NCBI GenBank assembly: GCA_934486615.1
Contig: CAKSQO010000011.1
Location: forward strand, 1 to 64,000
DNA length: 64,000 bases
Origin: an uncultured Eubacteriales bacterium
Lineage (GTDB): Bacteria; Bacillota; Clostridia; Oscillospirales; Acutalibacteraceae
Direction: 5' to 3'
Shown here: piece after piece, positions 43,851-52,596 of the stretch
Layout: each line of letters begins with the position of its first letter
How positions within the stretch are numbered: position 1 is the stretch's first letter
Translations under genes and position numbers: made by a program
Notes under the pieces: model-generated
Seen by the model: only the letters and a program-made list of their open reading frames with translations
Told to the model about the DNA's origin: nothing
Databases searched by the model: none

Positions 43851-43879
43851 TTGACAGAAAGAAAAAAGCGTGCTATAAT
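43851..43879 (+). promoter_or_regulatory. yerC-his operon promoter
   Basis: TTGACA (43851-43856), 17 bases, TATAAT (43874-43879): full consensus, with about 160 bases of leader before yerC. Confidence 0.88.
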
Positions 43880-43911
43880 TCAATACATCAGTACATTAGC
43901 GAAGTAAAGCG

Positions 43912-43988
43912 GTGCCCGAGACGGGTTGCTTCCGAAAAGCAGCACTTTCGACCGTAAAACGGTCAGGCAGCTTTTCGGACAGCCCGAA
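43912..43988 (+). promoter_or_regulatory. Structured leader RNA of the his operon
   Basis: A long hairpin can form between GGGTTGCTTCCGAAAAGC (43923-43940) and GCTTTTCGGACAGCCC (about 43970-43985), enclosing a small GACCG/CGGTC hairpin. An alternative stem GCCCG/CGGGT (43914-43927) would compete with its base. No T-box sequence and no His-rich leader peptide are seen. Confidence 0.5.
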
Positions 43989-44047
43989 AGCAGTTCACTG
44001 AAAAATATGCTCCGGCGCCGTAAAAAATACTTTAAGGTGGTTTTACA

Positions 44048-44335
44048 ATGAGTAACTGGCATAACGAAAGTACGGACGCCCTGTGCAAAGCACTGCTTAC
44101 ATTGAAAAGCGTCGACGAGTGCTACGCTTTTCTTGAGGACGCGTGCACCATCAACGAAATACTCGACATTTCCCAACGTCTGGCCGTGGCGAAGCTGCTT
44201 TCAAGCGGCGCAAGCTACACCGTCATCAGCAAGGAGACGGGCGCAAGCACCGCAACGATAAGCCGCGTCAGCAAGTGTTGCGAGTACGGCTCGGGCGGCT
44301 ACAAAACGGTCATCGACCGCTGCAAAGAGGACTGA
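44048..44335 (+). CDS. yerC: YerC/YecD-family TrpR-like regulator
   Basis: A 95-residue helical protein of the TrpR superfamily. ACTINEILDISQRLAVAKLL and YTVISKETGASTATISRVSKCL-like residues (here SKCCEYGSGGY) form the DNA-binding helix-turn-helix. It lies 6 bases before hisZ on one transcript. In several Firmicutes and Actinobacteria the same neighbour is found, and I infer that it regulates histidine synthesis, perhaps with histidine as corepressor. AAGGTGG precedes the ATG. Confidence 0.9.
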   Translation: MSNWHNESTDALCKALLTLKSVDECYAFLEDACTINEILDISQRLAVAKLLSSGASYTVISKETGASTATISRVSKCCEYGSGGYKTVIDRCKED

Positions 44336-44341
44336 CGCTTT

Positions 44342-45439
44342 ATGATAGACGAGACCCTGCTTAAAAACGAAGAAAAGGCCGTGCTCGCCCTGCGCTCGCT
44401 CTATCGCCGCTACGGCTTTCTGCCGTACCGAATGAGCAAATTCGAGGAGTACGAGCTTTACATACGCAACAAGGACTTCCTTGTCAGCGACCGTATAATC
44501 ACATTCAACGACACCTCGGGCCGCCTTATGGCGCTCAAGCCCGACGTAACGCTGTCAATAATCAAAAACGGTGAGGACACGCCCGGCTTCAAGCAAAAGG
44601 TGTACTATGACGAGAACGTCTACCGTGTTTCCGACCGCACGCACAGATTTCGCGAGCTTATGCAATCAGGCTGCGAGTGCATCGGCGACATCGGGCTTTA
44701 CGATATTTTTGAGGTCATTCAGCTTGCCGCGCAGAGTTTAAAACTGATCTCAAACGACTTTGTGCTCGAAGTGTCGCACCTGGGGCTTATCGAGGCGATG
44801 CTTTCCCGCGCGTGCGGCGACTCCCTGTTCGGCGAAAAGGCGCTCGGCTTCATTGCCGAAAAAAACGCACACGATTTAAGCCGCCTGTGCGCCGAGTATA
44901 ACGTAAACGCCGCCGACGAAAGAAAACTGCAGCTGCTCATCACCGCCTACGGTGAGCGCGGCTCGGTGATTTCGGCACTTGAGGGCGAGTACTCCGGAAA
45001 AGAGCTTGACGAGCTGAAGGCACTCTCAAAGCTGCTCGATGCGTCGCCCGACAGCGACAGAATCCGCTTTGACTTCTCGGTCGTCAACAATATGAGCTAC
45101 TACAACGGCTTTGTGTTCCGCGGCTTCCTTGACGGAGTGTACGGCGGCGTACTCGCAGGCGGGCAGTACGACCGTCTGATGGCCAAAATGAACCGCAAAA
45201 GCGGAGCGGTCGGCTTTGCAATCTACCTTGACGAGCTGGAGCAGCTGCAGTCGGCCGACAGCGGCTTTGACGTTGACGTGCTCGTGCTCTATGACGATTC
45301 GGTTTCGGCCGGGGACGTGGCAAAAGCGGTCGCCGCGCAGGCAGCGCTCGGCAAGTCCGTCAGCGCTCAGAAGTGCGTCAGCGACCGACTGCGCGCAAAG
45401 GCAACGCTCGATATAAGAAAGGAGGGCGCAAAATGCTGA
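44342..45439 (+). CDS. hisZ: ATP phosphoribosyltransferase regulatory subunit
   Basis: A 365-residue HisRS-like protein without tRNA ligase function that activates short-form HisG and confers histidine feedback. Class II motif 2-like segment VYRVSDRTHRFRELMQSGCECIG and motif 3-like VYGGVLAGGQYDRLM are recognisable. It lacks the HisRS anticodon domain. The 3' end overlaps hisG by 7 bases. Confidence 0.93.
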   Translation: MIDETLLKNEEKAVLALRSLYRRYGFLPYRMSKFEEYELYIRNKDFLVSDRIITFNDTSGRLMALKPDVTLSIIKNGEDTPGFKQKVYYDENVYRVSDRTHRFRELMQSGCECIGDIGLYDIFEVIQLAAQSLKLISNDFVLEVSHLGLIEAMLSRACGDSLFGEKALGFIAEKNAHDLSRLCAEYNVNAADERKLQLLITAYGERGSVISALEGEYSGKELDELKALSKLLDASPDSDRIRFDFSVVNNMSYYNGFVFRGFLDGVYGGVLAGGQYDRLMAKMNRKSGAVGFAIYLDELEQLQSADSGFDVDVLVLYDDSVSAGDVAKAVAAQAALGKSVSAQKCVSDRLRAKATLDIRKEGAKC

Positions 45440-46059
45440 ACGTCGCGCTGCCGAAGGGCAGACTGGGCGAAAAGGTCTACTCCATGTTTGAGGCAGCGGG
45501 GTTTGAGTGTCCCTCCATTCACGAAAACAGCCGCAAACTCATCTTTGAAAACGCCGAAAAAGGCGTGCGCTACTTCTGGGTAAAGCCGTCCGACGTTGCT
45601 ATATACGTCGAGCGCGGCGCGGCCGACATCGGGGTTGCGGGCAAGGACATTTTGCTTGAATACCGCCCCGATATATACGAGCTGCTCGACCTGAAGCTCG
45701 GCAAGTGCCGCATGGCGGTCGCCGCTCCCGTCGACTTTCGCGACGCGCTCGACCGCACTCTGCGCGTTGCGACCAAGTTTCCGAACATCGCGACCGAATA
45801 CTACGACTCCTGCGGCCGCGACATCGACATAATCAAGCTCAACGGCTCGATTGAGATCGCGCCGATACTCGGCCTTTCCGACGTTATCGTCGACATTGTC
45901 GAGACGGGCACGACTTTAAAGGAAAACAACCTCGAGGTCAAAGCCGAGATACTGCCGATAAGCGCTCGCCTTATCGCAAACAAGGCAGCGTTCAAGTTCA
46001 AGGGCGACCGCATCGAGGCCGTCGCCGCAAGCGTCAGAAAGCAGGTTGAAAGCAAATGA
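45433..46059 (+). CDS. hisG: ATP phosphoribosyltransferase, short form
   Basis: A 208-residue short-form HisG that requires HisZ; it lacks the C-terminal regulatory domain of long forms. LNVALPKGRLGEKV starts the protein, GAADIGVAGKDIL (about 55-67) and VDIVETGTTLKENNL (PRPP loop, about 154-168) are typical. Start chosen at ATG 45433 with AAGGAGG upstream, within the end of hisZ. Overlaps hisD by four bases. Confidence 0.97.
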   Translation: MLNVALPKGRLGEKVYSMFEAAGFECPSIHENSRKLIFENAEKGVRYFWVKPSDVAIYVERGAADIGVAGKDILLEYRPDIYELLDLKLGKCRMAVAAPVDFRDALDRTLRVATKFPNIATEYYDSCGRDIDIIKLNGSIEIAPILGLSDVIVDIVETGTTLKENNLEVKAEILPISARLIANKAAFKFKGDRIEAVAASVRKQVESK

Positions 46060-47339
46060 TAAAGATACTTAACTACGGCGAGGTGCCGAACAGCGAGATC
46101 TTCGCCCGCGATAACATATCCCCCGACGTCGAGGGCGTGGTCGCACAGATAATCGCCGACGTTATCCGCGACGGCGACAAGGCGCTCTGCGACTACTCGC
46201 GCAAATTTGACAAGGCCGAGCTTGACTCGCTCGAAGTCAGCGCCGAGGAGCTTGACGCGGCGTTTGAGCAGGTCGAGCCCGAGTTCATTGAGGTGCTCAA
46301 AAAGGCGGCTGAAAACATTCGCCGCTTTCACGAAAAGCAGGTCAGAAACAGCTTTATCATCAACGACATTGACGGCGTGGTCATGGGACAAAAGGTCATG
46401 CCTATCGAAAAAGTCGGACTTTATGTGCCGGGCGGCACGGCGGCCTACCCATCGACCGTGCTTATGGACAGCATACCCGCCAAGATAGCGGGTTGCTCCG
46501 AGATCGTTATGGTCACCCCGCCGAACAAGGAGGGCAAGGTAGCCCCCGCAATTCTCGCAGCCGCGCAGATTGCGGGCGTTGACCGCATTTTCAAGGTCGG
46601 CGGCGCGCAGGCGATAGCTGCTCTCGCCCACGGCACGGAAAGCGTTCCGAAGGTCGACAAGATAGTCGGCCCGGGCAACGCCTATGTCGCAGAAGCGAAA
46701 AAGCAGGTGTTCGGCCGCGTTTCCATTGATATGATTGCAGGCCCGAGCGAAATTCTCATTGTCGCCGACTCGACCTGCGTGCCCGAATACATTGCAGCCG
46801 ACCTGCTCTCGCAGGCCGAGCACGACAAAATGGCAAGCGCGGTGCTCGTAACCGACAGCCGCAGCTTCGCCGAGGCCGTCAGCGCCGAGCTTGAGCGCCA
46901 GATCCCGCTGCTGCCGCGCGCGGAGATCGCCCGCGCGTCGATTGACAACAACGGCAAGATAATCGTTGCCGAGGGCAACCTCTCGCTTGCTATCGACATT
47001 GCAAACGAGATTGCTCCCGAGCACCTTGAGCTGTGCATGGACTCGCCGTTTGACTACCTCGACAAGGTCAGGCACGCAGGCTCGGTCTTTATGGGCAAAT
47101 ACTGCCCCGAGGCGCTCGGCGACTACCTCGCAGGGCCTAACCACACGCTGCCGACGAGCGGAACGGCGAGATTCTCCTCCCCACTGTCGGTCGACGATTT
47201 TGTAAAGAAAACGCAGTACACCTACTTCACCCGCGCGGCGCTCGAAAGGGTCGCCGACGACGTGGCAATGTTCGCGCACAAAGAGGGGCTTGACGCGCAC
47301 GCAAAGAGCGCCACGGTGCGCTTTGGTAAAAGCAAATGA
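46056..47339 (+). CDS. hisD: Histidinol dehydrogenase
   Basis: A 427-residue Zn-dependent enzyme oxidising histidinol to histidine in two NAD steps. GLYVPGGTAAYPSTVLM (about 125-141), KIVGPGNAYVAEAKKQVFG, DMIAGPSEILIVAD and the zinc-site segment SQAEHDKMASAVLVT are all present; GPNHTLPTSGTARFSSPL is near residue 356. Starts inside the hisG stop (ATGA) and overlaps hisC by four bases. Confidence 0.97.
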   Translation: MIKILNYGEVPNSEIFARDNISPDVEGVVAQIIADVIRDGDKALCDYSRKFDKAELDSLEVSAEELDAAFEQVEPEFIEVLKKAAENIRRFHEKQVRNSFIINDIDGVVMGQKVMPIEKVGLYVPGGTAAYPSTVLMDSIPAKIAGCSEIVMVTPPNKEGKVAPAILAAAQIAGVDRIFKVGGAQAIAALAHGTESVPKVDKIVGPGNAYVAEAKKQVFGRVSIDMIAGPSEILIVADSTCVPEYIAADLLSQAEHDKMASAVLVTDSRSFAEAVSAELERQIPLLPRAEIARASIDNNGKIIVAEGNLSLAIDIANEIAPEHLELCMDSPFDYLDKVRHAGSVFMGKYCPEALGDYLAGPNHTLPTSGTARFSSPLSVDDFVKKTQYTYFTRAALERVADDVAMFAHKEGLDAHAKSATVRFGKSK

Positions 47340-48403
47340 GCAGATTCTTTTCGGAAAAGTATTCGTCGCTTGAGCCGTACACCCCGGGTGAACAGCCGCG
47401 CGACAAAAAATACATAAAGCTCAACACAAACGAGTCGCCCTTCCCGCCGAGTGCGGGCGTGGCGGCGGCAGTCGCGGAGGAAACCGGCCTGCTTCAGCTT
47501 TACAGCGACCCCGAGTGCCGCGAGCTGCGCGCCGAAATGTCAAAGGTGTTCGGCGTGGGTGAAGCCAATGTGATGATGGTCAACGGCTCGGACGAGGCGC
47601 TCAACTTCGCATTTATGGCGTTTGCGGACGAGAGCCGCCCTCTCGCCTTCCCCGACATAACCTACGGCTTCTACCCCGTATTCGCGCAGCTTAACCGCAT
47701 TCCCTACACCGAAATCCCGCTGAAGGCCGACTTTTCCGTTGACCCCGACGATTACATCGGCATCGGCAGAACGGTCGTCATCGCCAATCCGAACGCGCCG
47801 ACGGGGCTTGCCCTCGGGCTTGACGAAATCGAGCGCATTGTAAAGAGCAATCCCGACAACGTGGTGATAATCGACGAAGCGTACGTCGACTTCGGCGGGG
47901 AGAGCGCCCTGCCGCTGACCGAAAAATACGACAACCTGTTGGTTATCGGCACGTTCTCGAAGTCGCGCTCGCTCGCTGGCGCTCGGCTCGGCTTTGCTTT
48001 CGGGTGCGAAGCGCTCATCGCCGACCTGAACACGATAAGGTACTCGACCAACCCCTACAACGTCAACCGCCTGACCGCCAAGGCGGGCGTTGCAGCACTG
48101 AAAGACAACGGCTACTATATGCAAAACTGCCGCGTTATAGAGGCAAACCGCGATTTTGCGGCCGCCGAGCTTAAAGCGCTCGGCTTTAAGGTAATACCGT
48201 CAAAGGCGAACTTCATCTTTGCCGAAAGCGACCGCATAAGCGGCGAACGGCTGTACCTTTCGCTTAAAGAAAGGGGTATTCTCGTGCGCCGTTTCGGCAA
48301 GGAAAGGATAAAGAACTACTGCCGCATAACGGTGGGAACTCAAGAGCAAACGGACGCGCTGATCGGCGCGATAAAAGAAATTCTCAAGGAGATGAGCTTA
48401 TGA
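47336..48403 (+). CDS. hisC: Histidinol-phosphate aminotransferase
   Basis: A 355-residue class I/II PLP aminotransferase. PLP Lys209 is in IGTFSKSRSLAGARLGF; IANPNAPTGLAL and VIIDEAYVDFGGES give the Asn and Asp contacts, and LVRRFGKERIKNYCRITVG the substrate arginine. It transfers the amino group from glutamate to imidazole-acetol phosphate. Overlaps both neighbours by four bases. Confidence 0.96.
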   Translation: MSRFFSEKYSSLEPYTPGEQPRDKKYIKLNTNESPFPPSAGVAAAVAEETGLLQLYSDPECRELRAEMSKVFGVGEANVMMVNGSDEALNFAFMAFADESRPLAFPDITYGFYPVFAQLNRIPYTEIPLKADFSVDPDDYIGIGRTVVIANPNAPTGLALGLDEIERIVKSNPDNVVIIDEAYVDFGGESALPLTEKYDNLLVIGTFSKSRSLAGARLGFAFGCEALIADLNTIRYSTNPYNVNRLTAKAGVAALKDNGYYMQNCRVIEANRDFAAAELKALGFKVIPSKANFIFAESDRISGERLYLSLKERGILVRRFGKERIKNYCRITVGTQEQTDALIGAIKEILKEMSL

Positions 48404-48987
48404 GGCACGCTGAAATCATCCGCACCACGGGCGAGACGGATATTAAATTAAAGCTGCTGCTCGACGGCAGCGGTCAGAGCGCTATTGACTCGGGCGTGGG
48501 TTTTCTCGACCATATGCTGACCCTCTTTGCCAAGCACGGCCGCTTTGATTTGGAAGTAAAGTGCGTCGGAGACACGCAGGTCGACTTTCACCACACGGTT
48601 GAGGACATCGGCATCGCGCTCGGGCAGGCTTTTGCAAAGGCGCTCGGCGACAAGCGCGGCATAAGGCGCTACTCCGACACCGTGCTGCCGATGGACGAGG
48701 CGCTGATCCTCACCGCCGTCGACGTTTCGGGCCGCGGGCTGTGCTGCTATGACGCGGCGACCCCGTCGCAGAAGGTCGGCGATTTTGACACGGAGCTCAG
48801 CAGCGAATTCTGGTTCGCGTTTGCGCGCGAAGCGGGCGTTACGCTGCACGTTCGCAAGCTGGCGGGCGCAAACTCGCACCACATCATCGAGGGCGTGTTC
48901 AAGTCCGCCGCGCGCAGTCTGAGAGCCGCCGTGGCAATCGACAAGGAATTTGCCGATGAAATTCCGTCGACAAAGGGGCTGCTGTAA
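48400..48987 (+). CDS. hisB: Imidazoleglycerol-phosphate dehydratase
   Basis: A 195-residue monofunctional IGPD. SGVGFLDHMLTLFAKHGRFDL (about 31-51), DTQVDFHHTVEDIGIALGQA and GANSHHIIEGVFKSAARSLR are the two manganese-binding His-rich repeats. No fused phosphatase domain; the phosphatase is the PHP protein at the end of the operon. Confidence 0.97.
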   Translation: MRHAEIIRTTGETDIKLKLLLDGSGQSAIDSGVGFLDHMLTLFAKHGRFDLEVKCVGDTQVDFHHTVEDIGIALGQAFAKALGDKRGIRRYSDTVLPMDEALILTAVDVSGRGLCCYDAATPSQKVGDFDTELSSEFWFAFAREAGVTLHVRKLAGANSHHIIEGVFKSAARSLRAAVAIDKEFADEIPSTKGLL

Positions 48988-49599
48988 ATGATAGCGATAA
49001 TCGACTACGGCGTGGGCAACCTGTTTTCGCTCACCTCGTCGCTCAAAATGATAGGCGCAGACGCCGTCTCGACCTCCGACCCCGAGGTGATAAGAGCGGC
49101 GGACAAGCTGATACTCCCCGGCGTGGGAGCGTTCGCCGACGCGACAGAAAAGCTGAAAGCGAGCGGGCTTGATACTCTGATAAGACAGCAGGCGCAGGCG
49201 GGCAAGGACATAATGGGCATCTGCCTCGGTATGCAGCTGCTGTTTGAAAAGAGCTTTGAGTACGGCGAGCACGAGGGGCTTGGGCTGCTCAAGGGCAGCG
49301 TTGTGCCGATGCAGGGCGTTATCCCTGCTGAATTAAAGATCCCGCACATCGGCTGGAACGCGCTTAAATTCACCAAAAAAAGCCCGCTTTTCCGCTTTAT
49401 AAACGAGGGCGACTGCGTTTACTTCGTCCACTCCTACTATGCGACCGACTGCTGCGACAGCGTTATCGCCACCGCCGAATACGGCGCCGAGCTTACCGCA
49501 GCGGTCGAGTCGGGCAACGTCAAGGGCTGCCAGTTCCACCCCGAAAAAAGCGGAGAGGTCGGGCTGAACATTCTGCGCGCGTTCTGCCAAGGGGGCTGA
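48988..49599 (+). CDS. hisH: Imidazole glycerol phosphate synthase, glutaminase subunit
   Basis: A 203-residue class I glutamine amidotransferase. Nucleophile Cys in IMGICLGMQLLFE, and the His/Glu pair in GCQFHPEKSGEVG. Forms the heterodimer with HisF, sending ammonia down the HisF barrel. Starts one base after the hisB stop. Confidence 0.97.
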   Translation: MIAIIDYGVGNLFSLTSSLKMIGADAVSTSDPEVIRAADKLILPGVGAFADATEKLKASGLDTLIRQQAQAGKDIMGICLGMQLLFEKSFEYGEHEGLGLLKGSVVPMQGVIPAELKIPHIGWNALKFTKKSPLFRFINEGDCVYFVHSYYATDCCDSVIATAEYGAELTAAVESGNVKGCQFHPEKSGEVGLNILRAFCQGG

Positions 49600-49604
49600 A
49601 AATT

Positions 49605-50318
49605 ATGATAATTTTTCCCGCAATCGACCTTTACGACAAAAAGGCGGTGCGCCTGTTCAAGGGCGACTACCGCGAGATGACCGTCTACAGCGACTCCCCC
49701 GTGCAGGTCGCGCTCGACTTCAGGCGCTGCGGCGCAACGCACATTCACACCGTTGACCTCGAGGGCGCAAAGGACGGCACCACGCCGAATCTGTCGGTCA
49801 TCGCCGACATTGCAAAAGAGACCGGACTGTTCATCGAGACAGGCGGCGGCATACGCAGCGAAGCGACGATCGACGCTTACCTCTCGGCGGGAGTCAGCCG
49901 AGTTATCCTCGGCACGGCCGCCGTCAACGATGAACGCTTTCTGCAAGCGGCGGTGAGCCGCTTCGGCGATGCGATAGCCGTCGGTGCGGACGTAAAGGAC
50001 GGCTTCATTGCGATAAAGGGCTGGCTTGAAAAGTCGGCGCTCACGCTTGACGACTTTCTCGACCGTATGCAGAGCCTCGGCATAAGGAACATCATCTGCA
50101 CCGACATTTCAAAGGACGGCGCGATGCGCGGCACCAATCTTGAGCTTTACCGCAGGCTGTCGCAGAAATACGGTATGGACATAACCGCGTCGGGCGGCGT
50201 AAGCAGTCTTGACGATGTGCGGCAGCTGCGCGAAATGGGGCTTTACGGCGCGATAATCGGCAAGGCCTATTACACTGGAGCTGTTGACCTGAAAGCGGCA
50301 ATCGAGGTGGCAAGATGA
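49605..50318 (+). CDS. hisA: ProFAR isomerase
   Basis: A 237-residue (beta/alpha)8 barrel. First catalytic Asp in FPAIDLYDKKAVRLFKG, GGGIRSEATIDAYLSAG at about 83-99, and the second half motif ICTDISKDGAMRGTNLEL with the general acid Asp; DITASGGVSSLDDV follows. Five bases after hisH; overlaps hisF by four. Confidence 0.97.
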   Translation: MIIFPAIDLYDKKAVRLFKGDYREMTVYSDSPVQVALDFRRCGATHIHTVDLEGAKDGTTPNLSVIADIAKETGLFIETGGGIRSEATIDAYLSAGVSRVILGTAAVNDERFLQAAVSRFGDAIAVGADVKDGFIAIKGWLEKSALTLDDFLDRMQSLGIRNIICTDISKDGAMRGTNLELYRRLSQKYGMDITASGGVSSLDDVRQLREMGLYGAIIGKAYYTGAVDLKAAIEVAR

Positions 50319-51073
50319 TAACAAAGCGAATAATTCCCTGCCTTGACGTCAGAAACGGCCGCGTCGTAAAGGGCGTAAACTTTGAGGGCTTAAACGACGT
50401 TTCGTCGCCCGTGGAGCTGGCCGAATACTACTCAAAAAGCGGCGCGGACGAGCTGGTCTTTTACGACATCACAGCCTCGGTCGAACAGCGCGGGCTGTTC
50501 ACCGACATTCTGCGTGAGGTCGCTAGCCGCATATTCATTCCGCTGACCGTCGGCGGCGGCATAAACACATTGGGCGACTTCGACCGCGTGCTCAAGTGCG
50601 GCGCGGACAAGGTCAGCGTGAACTCCGGCGCTGTACGCGACCCCGAGCTTATCCGCCGCGCGGCGCTCAAATACGGCGACCAGTGCGTCGTCATCTCGGC
50701 CGACGTAAAGCGCGTCGGAGGCGAGTTCCGCGTGTTCGCCAAGGGCGGCCGCGAGGACACGGGGCTGGAAGCGATAAGCTGGATAAAGCGCTGCGTCGAT
50801 TTGGGCGCGGGCGAGGTCGTGCTCAACTCCATCGACACCGACGGGGTAAAGGGCGGCTTTGACCTTGAAATGCTCTCGGCCGTGTGCGACGCGGTCAACG
50901 TGCCCGTTATCGCGTCGGGCGGCGCGGGCAAAATTAGGGACTTCGTCGACCTGTTCAAGACTGTCCCGAAGGTCGACGCGGGGCTTGCGGCTTCGATCTT
51001 CCACTTCGGTGAAGTCAGAATTCCCGACCTGAAGGCCGCTCTTAAAGAAAACAACATCACAGTGAGGTTATAA
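50315..51073 (+). CDS. hisF: Imidazole glycerol phosphate synthase, cyclase subunit
   Basis: A 252-residue barrel. Catalytic Asp in IIPCLDVRNGRVVKGVNF and the second Asp in the LNSIDTDGVKGGFDLEML region; TVGGGINTLGDFDRVLKCGADKVSVNS is a hallmark. Produces IGP and AICAR; the AICAR (ZMP) released here is recycled by the purine operon in this same window. Confidence 0.98.
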   Translation: MITKRIIPCLDVRNGRVVKGVNFEGLNDVSSPVELAEYYSKSGADELVFYDITASVEQRGLFTDILREVASRIFIPLTVGGGINTLGDFDRVLKCGADKVSVNSGAVRDPELIRRAALKYGDQCVVISADVKRVGGEFRVFAKGGREDTGLEAISWIKRCVDLGAGEVVLNSIDTDGVKGGFDLEMLSAVCDAVNVPVIASGGAGKIRDFVDLFKTVPKVDAGLAASIFHFGEVRIPDLKAALKENNITVRL

Positions 51074-51075
51074 AA

Positions 51076-51726
51076 ATGGTTGAAATAAGCGAACTTAAAT
51101 TTGACTCAAACGGCCTTATCCCCGCCGTCGTCGTCGACTCGATAACCAAAAAGGTGCTCACCGTCGCCTATATGAACAAGGAAAGCCTGAAAATAACCAT
51201 GGAAAAGGGGCTGACCTGCTTTTTCAGCCGCTCGCGTCAGCAGCTTTGGCTCAAGGGCGAGACAAGCGGCAACTATCAGCACGTTGTCAGCATCACCGCC
51301 GACTGCGACAAGGACGCGCTCGTCGTCGTGGTCGAGAAGGACGGCCCCGCGTGCCACACAGGCAGTGACAGCTGCTTCTTCAACCCCGTTTATCAAAGCG
51401 AGAAGCGCAGCGAATTCAGCCTGCAGGGGCTTTACGACCTGCTCGAGGGCCGCAATCAAACGCGCCCCGAGGGTTCGTACACGTCCTACCTTTTCGACAA
51501 GGGCATAGACAAAATTCTCAAAAAAGTCGGCGAGGAGTGCACCGAGGTCATCATCGCGGGCAAGGCCGACGATAAGAAGGAAACCGTCTACGAGCTGGCC
51601 GACCTCGCCTATCACTGCATGGTTCTGATGGTGCAGATGGGCATTTCGGTCGAGGACGTGCACAGGGAGCTTGCTTCGCGCCACATCATCGACCACAAGG
51701 TCAAACAGGAGAAAATGACCAAATGA
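51076..51726 (+). CDS. hisI: Bifunctional phosphoribosyl-AMP cyclohydrolase/phosphoribosyl-ATP pyrophosphohydrolase
   Basis: A 216-residue HisIE fusion. N-terminal cyclohydrolase (about 1-110): SRSRQQLWLKGETSGNYQHV, DCDKDALVVVV and the metal cysteines in GPACHTGSDSCFF. C-terminal MazG-like pyrophosphohydrolase (about 120-216): RPEGSYTSYLFDKGIDKILKKVGEE followed by the acidic ADLAYH segment. Catalyses steps 2 and 3. Overlaps the next gene by four bases. Confidence 0.97.
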   Translation: MVEISELKFDSNGLIPAVVVDSITKKVLTVAYMNKESLKITMEKGLTCFFSRSRQQLWLKGETSGNYQHVVSITADCDKDALVVVVEKDGPACHTGSDSCFFNPVYQSEKRSEFSLQGLYDLLEGRNQTRPEGSYTSYLFDKGIDKILKKVGEECTEVIIAGKADDKKETVYELADLAYHCMVLMVQMGISVEDVHRELASRHIIDHKVKQEKMTK

Positions 51727-52454
51727 CCCCCTCAAGCTATCACACGCACACCGCGTTTTGCGACGGCAAGGACTCACCCGAAGCGCTTGTACTTGAGGCG
51801 ATACGCCTCGGCTGCCCCGAGATCGGCTTTTCGGGGCACGCGCACACCGCGTTTGACGAAAGCTGGTGTATGTCGGTCGACGGCACAAAGGAGTACATAA
51901 GCTGCATAAACGCGCTTAAAGCGAAGTACGCGGGGCAGATAAAGGTACTGCTCGGCGTCGAGCAGGATTACTTCTCCGACGCGCCGACCGAGGGCTACGA
52001 TTACGTCATCGGCTCGGTGCACTACGTCAAAAAGGACGGCGTATACCTCCCGGTTGACGAGAGCCGCGAAATCCAGCTTCAAATTGTAAAGGAGCACTAC
52101 GCCGGCGATTTTTACGCCTTTTGCGAGGATTACTTTGCGCTCGTCGGCGACGTTTACAACAAGACAAAGTGCGACATCGTCGGGCATTTTGATTTGATTG
52201 AAAAGTTCAACGAAGCGGGCGATTTGTTCGACCGCTCAAGCCCGCGCTACCGCGCTGCGGCGGACGCGGCGCTTGACAGGCTGCTGCAAACGGGCGCTGC
52301 ATTCGAGATAAACTTCGGTGCGGTCGCCCGCGGCTGCAGAAGCGAGCCGTACCCGGATTCCCGCCTGCTTGAAAAGCTGAAGGCCGCTCACGCAAAGCTG
52401 ATAAAAACCTCCGACTGCCACGACAAGGCAAAGCTGCTGTTCGGGCTGCAATAG
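51723..52454 (+). CDS. hisK: Histidinol-phosphatase, PHP family
   Basis: A 243-residue PHP-fold phosphatase. YHTHTAFCDGKDSPE gives the HxH metal motif, GFSGHAHTAF the second, LLGVEQDYF and DYVIGSVHYV the middle metal ligands, and DIVGHFDLI and KTSDCHDKAK the final ones. It removes phosphate from histidinol phosphate, completing the set with monofunctional HisB. Last gene of the operon. Confidence 0.94.
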   Translation: MTPSSYHTHTAFCDGKDSPEALVLEAIRLGCPEIGFSGHAHTAFDESWCMSVDGTKEYISCINALKAKYAGQIKVLLGVEQDYFSDAPTEGYDYVIGSVHYVKKDGVYLPVDESREIQLQIVKEHYAGDFYAFCEDYFALVGDVYNKTKCDIVGHFDLIEKFNEAGDLFDRSSPRYRAAADAALDRLLQTGAAFEINFGAVARGCRSEPYPDSRLLEKLKAAHAKLIKTSDCHDKAKLLFGLQ

Positions 52455-52484
52455 GCTGTTTGCTTAAAATGTAAATTAACCGAT

Positions 52485-52514
52485 AAACCGCGCTGCAAAA
52501 AGCGCGGTTTTTTC
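52485..52514 (+). terminator. Terminator of the his operon
   Basis: AAACCGCGCT/AGCGCGGTTT with a six-base loop and TTTTTT. Confidence 0.92.
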
Positions 52515-52535
52515 GTAACAGAACGTCATATTTGA

Positions 52536-52564
52536 TTGACTTGCGCGCGCCGCTTTGATATACT
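52536..52564 (+). promoter_or_regulatory. Promoter of the canonical GH3 gene
   Basis: TTGACT (52536-52541), 17 bases, TATACT (52559-52564), 32 bases before the start codon. Confidence 0.75.
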
Positions 52565-52596
52565 GATTAAAAATCCCGATATGGGGGGCGAAAAAT

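Noticed and set aside
43880..44047. T-box or His leader peptide before the his operon
   Set aside because: No T-box antiterminator sequence (AGGGTGG...) and no run of histidine codons.
45801..47300. 499-residue minus-strand frame opposite hisG/hisD
   Set aside because: Antisense shadow of two certain genes; no start signal or domain.
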